From contig NZ_FPAF01000003.1 of NCBI RefSeq assembly GCF_900116295.1, forward strand, positions 412,415 through 476,414: 64,000 nucleotides of DNA, in the 5' to 3' direction. Made by a program: the position numbers and the translations under genes. A model generated the notes under the pieces. The model did no database searches. It worked only from the letters and a program-made list of their open reading frames with translations, and was not told where the DNA came from. Below are positions 41,241-47,757 of the stretch, piece after piece (positions within the stretch are counted from its first letter, which is position 1; every line of letters begins with the position of its first letter). This DNA is from Bacillus sp. 103mf. GTDB taxonomy: Bacteria; Bacillota; Bacilli; Bacillales; Bacillaceae_G.

Positions 41241-41344
41241 ACTTTGTTCCAGGTGAAAAGATGTGCCGCAATTGTTGGGAGATGAACCGTAAGAATTACT
41301 TAGGTGCGATTGGTGAAGATATTGGCCCATTCGATGCAAAATAA
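41195..41344 (+). CDS. Small Cys-containing prophage protein (49 aa)
   Basis: The frame starts with ATG at 41195, seven bases after GGTGGAG, and encodes MVCEIRKELRGPHLLDFVPG and then EKMCRNCWEMNRKN with a CxxC pair. It overlaps the tail of the interrupted upstream gene in another frame. It probably binds zinc; function unknown. Confidence 0.55.
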   Translation: MVCEIRKELRGPHLLDFVPGEKMCRNCWEMNRKNYLGAIGEDIGPFDAK

Positions 41345-41346
41345 AA

Positions 41347-41372
41347 GAGCAGCTAGCAAAAGCTAACTGCTC
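41347..41372 (+). repeat. Hairpin repeat, copy 3
   Basis: GAGCAG pairs with CTGCTC around CTAGCAAAAGCTAA, immediately after the stop of the 41195 gene. It is nearly identical to copy 1. Confidence 0.7.
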
Positions 41373-41472
41373 ACCCTTGGAGAGGGAAAAACAGGCATAC
41401 AGGTTGTGAGTTCTAGGAGATGCCTGTTTGTAGTATGTGCAGATTGATAAATATTATGCGGAGGGATGAGGG

Positions 41473-41574
41473 ATGAATAACAAGTGCAAGAAGTGCGGCG
41501 CAACATCAAATTTAGAGTATCATGCAGGGATTTATTATATATGCGGACATGACAACGAGGGGGAAGAAGAATGA
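41473..41574 (+). CDS. Tiny zinc-knuckle prophage protein (33 aa)
   Basis: ATG at 41473 follows GGAGGGATGAGGG; the frame encodes MNNKCKKCGATSNLEYHAGI and YYICGHDNEGEEE, with Cys-x-x-Cys and a later Cys-x-His. The stop overlaps the start of the next gene (ATGA), which supports real translation. Probably a half zinc ribbon. Confidence 0.55.
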   Translation: MNNKCKKCGATSNLEYHAGIYYICGHDNEGEEE

Positions 41575-41918
41575 GAGAGATTAAGTTTCGTGCATGGGAC
41601 AAAGTATACAAACATTTTCACGAAGGAGACCTTATTAGAGAATACGTTATTGGTGAATTTATCGATAACCCAGAATACGAAGTAACACAGTACACAGGTA
41701 TTAAAGATAAGAACTGTAAAGAGATTTATCACAAAGACATTGTTAGGGGCCATGATAATGTAATTTACATCGTTGAATGGGATGAAAAAGATGCAATGTT
41801 TTATTACAAAGATCCAGATGGAAACGAAGACGATGATTTAAGAATGAGCGCAGTTGCATTCGAAGTAATCGGTAATATCTACGAAAATCCCGAACTGCTG
41901 AAAAACTTAACCAAATAA
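41571..41918 (+). CDS. YopX-family prophage protein
   Basis: A 115-residue protein with the YopX hallmarks: REIKFRAWDKVYKHF at the start, VTQYTGIKDKNCKEIYHKDI in the middle and FEVIGNIYENPEL at the end. YopX proteins are widespread in prophages of Gram-positive bacteria; their structure is known but not their role. The start overlaps the preceding stop codon. A long hairpin terminator follows. Confidence 0.88.
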   Translation: MREIKFRAWDKVYKHFHEGDLIREYVIGEFIDNPEYEVTQYTGIKDKNCKEIYHKDIVRGHDNVIYIVEWDEKDAMFYYKDPDGNEDDDLRMSAVAFEVIGNIYENPELLKNLTK

Positions 41919-41945
41919 TGCCTTTATAGTCCTACTGGAAGAACC

Positions 41946-42008
41946 AGCGGACATCATTCTATGGAGCGATATTAATATCGTTCTGTAGTTTGGTGTCCGC
42001 TTTTTTAT
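41946..42008 (+). terminator. Terminator after the yopX-like gene
   Basis: AGCGGACA pairs with TGTCCGCT, with an inner stem GCGATATT/AATATCGTT, followed by TTTTTTATTTT. It closes the early operon. Confidence 0.8.
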
Positions 42009-42026
42009 TTTACAAGAGGTGATGGA

Positions 42027-42191
42027 ATGAAGTACTTTCGTGATCAGTTACGAGAATGGAAGAAACAGCAACAGAAAAAGAGGCCAAAACGAAAAGAAGA
42101 ACAATTAAGTGTCCGCGATATAGAGGAATTAATGGGAATGTATCGACCAAGATATGTACGTAATCGCGGTGGAGCGTTCAGACAGAAGTAA
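42027..42191 (+). CDS. Small basic prophage protein (54 aa)
   Basis: ATG at 42027 follows GAGGTGATGGA. The product is very basic (WKKQQQKKRPKRKEEQ near the start, then RYVRNRGGAFRQK at the end) with a short acidic centre (DIEELMGMY). It could bind nucleic acid or protein. It precedes the ArpU-like late regulator by 26 bp. Confidence 0.6.
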   Translation: MKYFRDQLREWKKQQQKKRPKRKEEQLSVRDIEELMGMYRPRYVRNRGGAFRQK

Positions 42192-42217
42192 TTAAAAATA
42201 AAAAGGAGTGGTCTTAC

Positions 42218-42706
42218 ATGATTAAACAATTATCTTTCTTACCAAAAATCGATAGAACAGCAACACAGGAACGTTTGGAAGGTGTTCTTGAAAGTGTACG
42301 TATATATAGACAGTTTGGAATGATTCGAAAAGAAATGAAAGTCACTCCTTCTTATGGAGTTCAAGAGCACGGCCCTACACATGCAGTTGGTAATCCATTA
42401 GAAGATGTTGCGGTAGCAAATCTACAGCAAAATAAGCGTGAAGAATGGCTTGAAAAGATGTCATTTCGTATTGACCAGGCATTGAATCGTTTTGGTAATG
42501 GTCAATCAGGAAAGAACCAAAGAGATATTATTATCAAACGATATCTTGAAGATGATGATGTATGTGATTATATGATTTATAACGAAATGGGAATGAGTGA
42601 GCGGACATACAGGCGTGTTAAGGCAAGAGCATTCTATAAGCTTGCTTTTGCACTTAGATTAGAAGTTTATGAGCAAGAAGAGCAAGCGGGAGGTGATGGA
42701 CAATGA
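42218..42706 (+). CDS. ArpU-family late-gene transcriptional regulator
   Basis: A 162-residue protein of the ArpU/phage transcription regulator family, with a sigma-like C-terminal helix-turn-helix (QRDIIIKRYLEDDDVCDYMI; MSERTYRRVKARAFYKLAFA). Such proteins control late phage genes; in Enterococcus ArpU influences muramidase export. AAAAGGAGTGG precedes the ATG. It overlaps the next gene by ATGA, so the two are coupled. Confidence 0.85.
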   Translation: MIKQLSFLPKIDRTATQERLEGVLESVRIYRQFGMIRKEMKVTPSYGVQEHGPTHAVGNPLEDVAVANLQQNKREEWLEKMSFRIDQALNRFGNGQSGKNQRDIIIKRYLEDDDVCDYMIYNEMGMSERTYRRVKARAFYKLAFALRLEVYEQEEQAGGDGQ

Positions 42707-43245
42707 ATTTTGTTCAGCCTATCCGTGATCCAGAGCAGATACAACAAATAAAAGAATATTTGAAAGAGAAGAGTGAACGTAATTATATCCTGTTTGTTGT
42801 GGGTGTTAACACTGGATTACGCATTAGTGATATTTTGAAGCTAAAGATTGGTGACTTAAACGGAAGCCACATCTCAATGCGTGAAATGAAAACAGGTAAG
42901 CAGAAACGTATTCAAATTACTGCAGCATTAAGAAGAGAGTTGAAATGGTTCATTGAAGGGAGAGAAAATCATGAGTACTTAATTAAAAGCAGACAAGGTA
43001 GTAACAAACCGATTGGTCGTAGTATGGCATACAAAATACTTAGAAGTACAGCAGCAGAGTTTGGTTTAGATGAGATTGGTACACATACATTACGTAAGAC
43101 GTTTGGATATCACATGTACATGCAGACAAAGAATATAGCGTTGCTTATGGAGATATTTAATCATTCATCAGAAAGAGTAACACTTAGATATATAGGGGTA
43201 AACCAAGATGCAATGGATAGAGCGATGACTAAGTTTAAGATTTAG
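42703..43245 (+). CDS. Catalytic-domain-only tyrosine recombinase
   Basis: A 180-residue protein consisting almost only of the Int catalytic domain: Arg in GVNTGLRISD, the HTLRKTFGYH box, LMEIFNHSS and the nucleophile Tyr in TLRYIGVNQ. The core-binding and arm-binding domains of the integrase at 29553 are absent. Copies beside ArpU occur in several Bacillus phages. It might resolve concatemers or control an inversion; no target site was identified. Confidence 0.85.
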   Translation: MNFVQPIRDPEQIQQIKEYLKEKSERNYILFVVGVNTGLRISDILKLKIGDLNGSHISMREMKTGKQKRIQITAALRRELKWFIEGRENHEYLIKSRQGSNKPIGRSMAYKILRSTAAEFGLDEIGTHTLRKTFGYHMYMQTKNIALLMEIFNHSSERVTLRYIGVNQDAMDRAMTKFKI

Positions 43246-43403
43246 TAATTCGCTTTTTATTTATGTAGATAGGCAGGTACAACATAAAAAGTATCGAATA
43301 AATACATTTAATAGTATTGTTTGCTTTGGATATGAATATTAGTTAAAGGTACATTCCAGTCAGTAACCAAAAAGACGATTAAATAACAGAGGGAGCAAAT
43401 TAC
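43246..43403. other. Short spacer before spoVS
   Basis: AT-rich, no hairpin. GAGGGAGC near 43390 is the spoVS ribosome binding site. Confidence 0.4.
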
Positions 43404-43679
43404 ATGGAAAATATATTAAAAGTATCATCAAAATCAAATCCCAATTCAGTTGCAGGCGCAATTGCAGGCGTATTAAGAGAAAGCGGTAATGCAGAAATTC
43501 AAGTGATTGGAGCTGGCGCTTTAAATCAAGCAATTAAAGCCATTGCTATTGCAAGAGGATTCGTAGCTCCTAGTGGTATTGACTTGGTTCTTATTCCAGC
43601 GTTTCAAGAGATTTCAATCGATAATCAAGAAAAAACAGGAATCAAATTAATTGTAGGACCTAGAAAATCTAGGTCTTAG
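43404..43679 (+). CDS. spoVS: Prophage-encoded stage V sporulation protein S
   Basis: A 91-residue protein nearly identical in pattern to bacterial SpoVS along its whole length: ILKVSSKSNPNSVAGAIAGV, then IQVIGAGALNQAIKAIAIAR and GFVAPSGIDLVLIPAF, ending IKLIVGPRKSRS. SpoVS is an Alba-like small protein that affects septation and coat formation during sporulation in B. subtilis. Here it sits inside the phage late-control region with its own binding site (GAGGGAGC) and terminator, so it is a phage-borne copy. Effects on host sporulation are inference. Confidence 0.93.
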   Translation: MENILKVSSKSNPNSVAGAIAGVLRESGNAEIQVIGAGALNQAIKAIAIARGFVAPSGIDLVLIPAFQEISIDNQEKTGIKLIVGPRKSRS

Positions 43680-43706
43680 AAGAGACCAACAATATAAGAA
43701 TATTTG

Positions 43707-43740
43707 AAAAGACCGATAGAAGTCGGTCTTTTTCTTTTTT
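43707..43740 (+). terminator. Terminator after spoVS
   Basis: AAAAGACCGA pairs with TCGGTCTTTT, followed by TCTTTTTT. Confidence 0.9.
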
Positions 43741-44031
43741 ACTTATAGTTAACCATTTTTATTGTGTTGTGTAACTCAAAAAAGAAAGTGTTATAAAGTT
43801 AATAATAGCAATGGGTTCAGCGTTTGGGGCAGTTACACAAAATATAAGATATGGGTAAGTGAAAGGGAGTAGAGTTTTAATTATATTTCATTAAAAAGTT
43901 ATAAGAATTCCTTGGAGAGTATAGTGTTTTTATAAAAAAGTATCTCCGCAAGAAATATGTAAAAAATGAAGGGATATGAATATTTTTAGGCGAAAGTATA
44001 GTTGGATTTTATAAAAAAAGGGGGAATTTAA

Positions 44032-44874
44032 TTGGACTTTAACGGAATTATGGGGAATCTTGTTGCAAGTGCAATTTATACTTTACTATGCTTTCTTGTA
44101 GCATGGATTTTTCAAACACGTCAAAAAAAGAATGAAGTAGCTGCTACCATAGTTAATCATACTCAGCATATTCAAATTATTAATTTTCCGCCACAAAAAA
44201 CTACACATATAAGAACAAGTAGTAATGGAACATCTAGTGAATGGGTGATTCTTCCTATAATAGCTTTCATGCTTTTAACCTACTTATCGTTGGTTTATAA
44301 AAGCCAAATAATAAATTTTGGTTATATAACATTCTCCTTCGGTGTTATAATATCAATCTTAATAATTTACGGGGTACAAAAGGTAGTAGAAATATCTCAA
44401 TTACCTATAAAAGATAAAATAGGATTGTGTTTTCCAGTTGTTTATTGGTGTATTTTCCTTGTTATTAATATTAATTTAGGCTCTCCGATAATAAGTGATT
44501 CTAATATTAAAAATGTAGAACAGATTATTGTAACTGGAGGATGGAGCGGATTAGGTATTAGATTTTTTAATATTCCCAGTACTGCTAATAAAGAATTTCT
44601 GACAATCATTCTTAAGGTTTCTGGACTTGGATTACTCTATATAAGTTGGATATACATGATTAGGTTTCAATTGTCTTTTATATTAAATTGGGTTGTTAAT
44701 ATAAAAAACAGAGGACAAGCTAACAGTTTTATAATGGGGTTTTATAGAAGAACGTTTATTTACAATGTTAATGGATATACTTTTCTAATTATTTGTACAT
44801 TATTGCTTTCTTTTGTTTTTGTAAATGGATTTATATATTTGATATTACCGAATATGCAGGAATTTAAACCGTGA
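44032..44874 (+). CDS. Multi-pass membrane protein, probable prophage moron
   Basis: A 280-residue protein with about six membrane segments (roughly 8-27, 70-88, 95-115, 128-147, 185-215, 250-272) and a hydrophilic loop after the first. Start is TTG, nine bases after AGGGGG. It lies alone between the spoVS terminator and the packaging module, preceded by about 290 bp without a gene. Unlinked genes here often benefit the lysogen (morons). I do not recognise the family. An effect on superinfection or the membrane is possible but unproved. Confidence 0.65.
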   Translation: MDFNGIMGNLVASAIYTLLCFLVAWIFQTRQKKNEVAATIVNHTQHIQIINFPPQKTTHIRTSSNGTSSEWVILPIIAFMLLTYLSLVYKSQIINFGYITFSFGVIISILIIYGVQKVVEISQLPIKDKIGLCFPVVYWCIFLVININLGSPIISDSNIKNVEQIIVTGGWSGLGIRFFNIPSTANKEFLTIILKVSGLGLLYISWIYMIRFQLSFILNWVVNIKNRGQANSFIMGFYRRTFIYNVNGYTFLIICTLLLSFVFVNGFIYLILPNMQEFKP

Positions 44875-45250
44875 TAGTTTAGAAGAGCTTATACAATGGC
44901 AGATTCGTGACCGCTTTTTGACCGCAAATGTGCCGGTTGATTTGGATTTATCGTGTTATATTTGTATTGTGAGAAGTGGCGGAAATAACACGACTCGCAA
45001 GGATACTTTTATAATTTAAACGGCCCTTTTTGTATTATGGTTAAGTCCTTGATTTCCGACAGCTTCGATGTTGCAGATTGAATGAACATTGAAGTATTGA
45101 AGAGCTTTTGCTCTTCTTTCAGTCGCTAACACCAAGAGCACATTGTATGTATTAACAGGGAAACGCATATGCAGTTGGCGATTGAAAGAGGTACAAAACC
45201 TCCTTAACCAAAAAGTATGAAGCGCACATGACTTGTCTATTTTTGAAAGA

Positions 45251-45280
45251 CCGTTATCCTATTGAGATAGCGGTTTTTAC
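45251..45280 (+). terminator. Hairpin terminator
   Basis: ACCGTTATC pairs with GATAGCGGT (one G-U), followed by TTTTTA. Confidence 0.75.
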
Positions 45281-45325
45281 TTTATTTGTGTGGAAGTAAA
45301 AACTTCATTTACCGTATTTATAGTA

Positions 45326-45355
45326 GAGCAGCTAATTCATGTTGCTCCTTTTTAT
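45326..45355 (+). terminator. Hairpin just upstream of the methyltransferase
   Basis: GAGCAGC pairs with GTTGCTC around TAATTCAT, followed by CTTTTT. It stands about 27 bases before the next start codon and could attenuate that gene. Confidence 0.6.
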
Positions 45356-45381
45356 TATGCAAAAAAAGGATGGTCACAAAA

Positions 45382-46119
45382 TTGTTAAATCGAGTTCTTA
45401 ATATGGATTGTTTAGAAGGAATGAAAATGATAGAGGATAAATCAATTGATATGATCTTATGTGATTTACCTTATGGAACTACATCTTGTAAATGGGACAG
45501 CATCATTCCGTTTGATCTGTTATGGGAACAATACGAAAGGATTATAAAGGATAATGGCGCGATTGTATTAACAGCAAGCCAACCATTCACAACAAAGTTG
45601 ATTGCTTCTAATATGAAGTTGTTTCGTTATGAATGGATATGGAAGAAGGGAAATCATACAACAGGTTTTCAAAATGCAAATAGAATGCCATTAAAGAATC
45701 ATGAAAATGTACTAGTGTTTTATAAGAAGTTACCAAAGTATTATCCGCAGGATTTAATTGTATTGAATAAACCAGTTCGACATAGTGGATCTAAGAAATT
45801 AAAAATACTTGGTGATCGAAGAGATAAGACATTAAACAAGCCGCATATTACTAAATATACGAATTATCCTAAATCTATTTTAGATTTTTCTAGGGATAGC
45901 AAAACATTTCATCCAACTCAAAAACCTGTTGCTCTTTTTGAGTATCTTATTAGAACTTATACACGTGAAGGTGAAACGGTATTAGATAATTGTATGGGAT
46001 CAGGTACAACAGCTATTGCATGTATTAATACAAAACGTAATTACATCGGCTTTGAGATGGATGAAGAATATTGGAGATTAGGAAATGAACGAGTTCAAGA
46101 ACATTTAAAGAATAAGTGA
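45382..46119 (+). CDS. DNA adenine/cytosine-N4 methyltransferase, orphan
   Basis: A 245-residue amino-methyltransferase of the beta arrangement: catalytic motif IV DLPYGTTSCKW near residue 29 comes first, and the AdoMet motif I LDNCMGSGTTAIA near residue 203 last. DLPY suggests an N6-adenine or N4-cytosine target, and the recognition sequence cannot be read. No restriction enzyme gene is adjacent, so it probably protects phage DNA or regulates expression. Start is TTG at 45382 after AAAGGATGG; an in-frame ATG at 45370 touches that site. Confidence 0.88.
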   Translation: MLNRVLNMDCLEGMKMIEDKSIDMILCDLPYGTTSCKWDSIIPFDLLWEQYERIIKDNGAIVLTASQPFTTKLIASNMKLFRYEWIWKKGNHTTGFQNANRMPLKNHENVLVFYKKLPKYYPQDLIVLNKPVRHSGSKKLKILGDRRDKTLNKPHITKYTNYPKSILDFSRDSKTFHPTQKPVALFEYLIRTYTREGETVLDNCMGSGTTAIACINTKRNYIGFEMDEEYWRLGNERVQEHLKNK

Positions 46120-46477
46120 TTAAGCACTCATTTGGATGCTTTTGTCACATTTTGAGAATGACGAGCATATACTGCTTGTACCTCTTAACTTTCGTTAAAA
46201 GGAATACCGTAATCCAAATCCCAAAGAGGAGTGCTTGTGGAAACAGGTGCTCTTCTTTTTATTGTGCAGAAGTAATAATAGAGGATATTAACAAACATAC
46301 AGACATATATTTGTATGGCAGGTGGTTTCTAATATGCTATTCCCGATTTAAGAGGGTGCTTACTGAAGAGACGCTCTCTTTCACATTTTGCGAATGACGA
46401 ACATATATTGGAGTATGGGGATGGTGGAAAAGACAATGTAATCGCTTATTCCTTCCAATACTCACACTTCTTGATAT

Positions 46478-46508
46478 AGAGCATCCACTAGATGGGTTGC
46501 TCTTTTTA
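46478..46508 (+). terminator. Hairpin terminator
   Basis: AGAGCA pairs with TGCTCT with an inner TCCA/TGGG stem, followed by TTTTTA. Confidence 0.65.
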
Positions 46509-46568
46509 TATTGTATGGAATATTAAATATCACATACCGTACTTGAAAAATGAAGAATAAATTAAATG

Positions 46569-46599
46569 AGAAAGCATCCATTCAGGTGCTTTTTCTTTT
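46569..46599 (+). terminator. Hairpin terminator
   Basis: AGAAAGCA pairs with TGCTTTTTCT around TCCATTCAGG. It lies upstream of the small membrane-protein gene. Confidence 0.55.
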
Positions 46600-46617
46600 G
46601 GAGGATGGAGTGATTAG

Positions 46618-46722
46618 ATGAGTTGGTTTAGTTATTTTCTTGGATGTGGGACAGGATTTATAGTTGGTTTGCTAATCATGATTCAGTTCCTCAAGGCAAA
46701 GGAAGTTAAAGAATTAGATTAA
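46618..46722 (+). CDS. Tiny membrane protein (34 aa)
   Basis: ATG at 46618 follows GGAGGATGGAGTG. The product has one membrane helix (MSWFSYFLGCGTGFIVGLLI) and a short charged tail ending KEVKELD. It leads the gene pair before the HNH nuclease. Such single-helix peptides are common in phage late regions; role unknown. Confidence 0.5.
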   Translation: MSWFSYFLGCGTGFIVGLLIMIQFLKAKEVKELD

Positions 46723-46738
46723 TAAGGAGTGAGGATAA

Positions 46739-47002
46739 TTGGACAGCGTTTTAAACGGTAAGATTGCTGCGCTTGGTCTTATACCTATTGATAAGAAAGC
46801 ATATATCAAATACCTTAAACCTCATGAGAAAGCGTACAAGAAGGCTGGGATTGATGTTAATCGATTCAAGTATTACAAACTGTATGGTGAGAACCACATG
46901 CTTTACTCTATAGAATATCTTGAACAAACATTAATAAAAGAATTATTGGAAAGAGATAAAGGTAATAAAGTACGTTGGGTAAAGACAGATGAAAGAATAT
47001 AA
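46739..47002 (+). CDS. Prophage protein upstream of HNH nuclease
   Basis: An 87-residue basic protein (IDKKAYIKYLKPHEKAYKKA; then SIEYLEQTLIKELLERDKGN). Start is TTG, nine bases after AAGGAGTG. It overlaps the HNH gene by 14 bases. Family not recognised; its position suggests a small role at packaging. Confidence 0.6.
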   Translation: MDSVLNGKIAALGLIPIDKKAYIKYLKPHEKAYKKAGIDVNRFKYYKLYGENHMLYSIEYLEQTLIKELLERDKGNKVRWVKTDERI

Positions 47003-47324
47003 AACTAAACAACAGAAGCGTAAGTTCTATGACAGTGGAGCTTGGAAACAATTACGTGAACAATTAAAGAAGCGTGACAACTATGAGTGTCAAGAATGTA
47101 AACGAAACGGTAGTGTTCGTGTGGACACCAATGAATACAGCGAGAGTGCAAAGCGTAAGAAGATACAGTTAGTTGTCCATCATATAAAAGAACTCGAACA
47201 TCATCCAGAGCTTGCACTTGATATAGATAATCTTGAAACAATTTGTGTGGATTGTCATAACAGAGAGCACGGAAGAACGTTTCAAAAGAAACAGAACAAA
47301 TGGGAACACGATGAAAAGTGGTAG
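46989..47324 (+). CDS. HNH homing-type endonuclease of the packaging module
   Basis: A 111-residue HNH protein: CQECKRNG near residue 34, the catalytic VHHIKELEHH, then N in IDNLETICVDCHNREHG with a second CxxC. In HK97-like cos phages an HNH protein encoded next to the terminase genes is required for cutting the cos site together with the large subunit. It stands directly before the GC-rich block at 47341-47440 and TerS. Confidence 0.92.
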   Translation: MKEYKTKQQKRKFYDSGAWKQLREQLKKRDNYECQECKRNGSVRVDTNEYSESAKRKKIQLVVHHIKELEHHPELALDIDNLETICVDCHNREHGRTFQKKQNKWEHDEKW

Positions 47325-47340
47325 AAAAATTCATAAACAA

Positions 47341-47440
47341 TACCCCCCCTAAAATATTTCAGCTTTTTTTCGTCTAAGGGGCACCGGAGGAGGGGGTTAA
47401 CTGTCAGGTTTTTTTCGAAATTACGCACGTAAGGGGGGTG
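47341..47440 (+). other. Probable cos/packaging region
   Basis: The only G/C-rich, run-rich stretch in the neighbourhood: a C7 run, then AAGGGGCACCGGAGGAGGGG, then GTAAGGGGGGTGGG. CCCCTA and TAAGGGG are inverted relative to each other. HNH-TerS-TerL phages of this type carry cos at exactly this spot. Confidence 0.5.
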
Positions 47441-47445
47441 GGTAG

Positions 47446-47757
47446 ATGGCTGTTAGTATTGTGAAATTAAAAGAACAGCTCATGAATAGTATTGACACTA
47501 CAGATTTAGTCGAAGTTGAAAAGGTAGAAAGATACATTGATCTTGTAAAAGCATTTAGAAAAATAAATAAAACTATTAATAAAGAAGGCGAGTCCGTAAC
47601 GATAAAAAACGGTTCTCAAGTTTTTGTTAAAGCCCACCCTCTTATAAGTGAGAGGAATAAAATTAACAGTTCATTAATTGCTTTGGGAAGAGATATAAAA
47701 CTTGTTCCTAAAGTTGGTGCTTCTAATTCGGGTTATAGTACAAGTGATTTAGTATGA
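47446..47757 (+). CDS. terS: Terminase small subunit, P27 family
   Basis: A 103-residue protein with the P27-type layout: helical N-terminus with EVEKVERYIDLVKAFRKINK, the VKAHPLISERNKINSSLIAL segment and a short C-terminal tail. It binds the packaging site and recruits the large subunit. AAGGGGGGTGGG precedes the ATG. It overlaps terL by ATGA. Confidence 0.88.
   Translation: MAVSIVKLKEQLMNSIDTTDLVEVEKVERYIDLVKAFRKINKTINKEGESVTIKNGSQVFVKAHPLISERNKINSSLIALGRDIKLVPKVGASNSGYSTSDLV

Larger units (their letters stand above)
44875..45381. other. Gene-poor region with a frame remnant and hairpins
   Basis: A frame without start codon (about 44858-45019) looks coding in composition (EELIQWQIRDRFLTANVPVD) and may be a remnant. 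GAAGAGC/GCTCTTC at about 45098-45115 and two further hairpins at 45251 and 45326 follow. No RNA gene of known type was recognised. Confidence 0.35.
46120..46617. other. Region of repeated small hairpins without a convincing gene
   Basis: A 93-codon open frame here is Cys-rich, has no binding site and is broken up by hairpins, so I do not accept it. The words CACATTTTG, GAATGACGA and CATATA occur in that order at 46147-46171 and again at 46381-46406. Hairpins with T tails occur near 46225, 46347, 46478 and 46569. Confidence 0.5.

Noticed and set aside
46116-46397. 93-codon frame after the methyltransferase
   Set aside because: Cys-rich random-looking translation, no ribosome binding site, contains several hairpins and half of a duplicated word.
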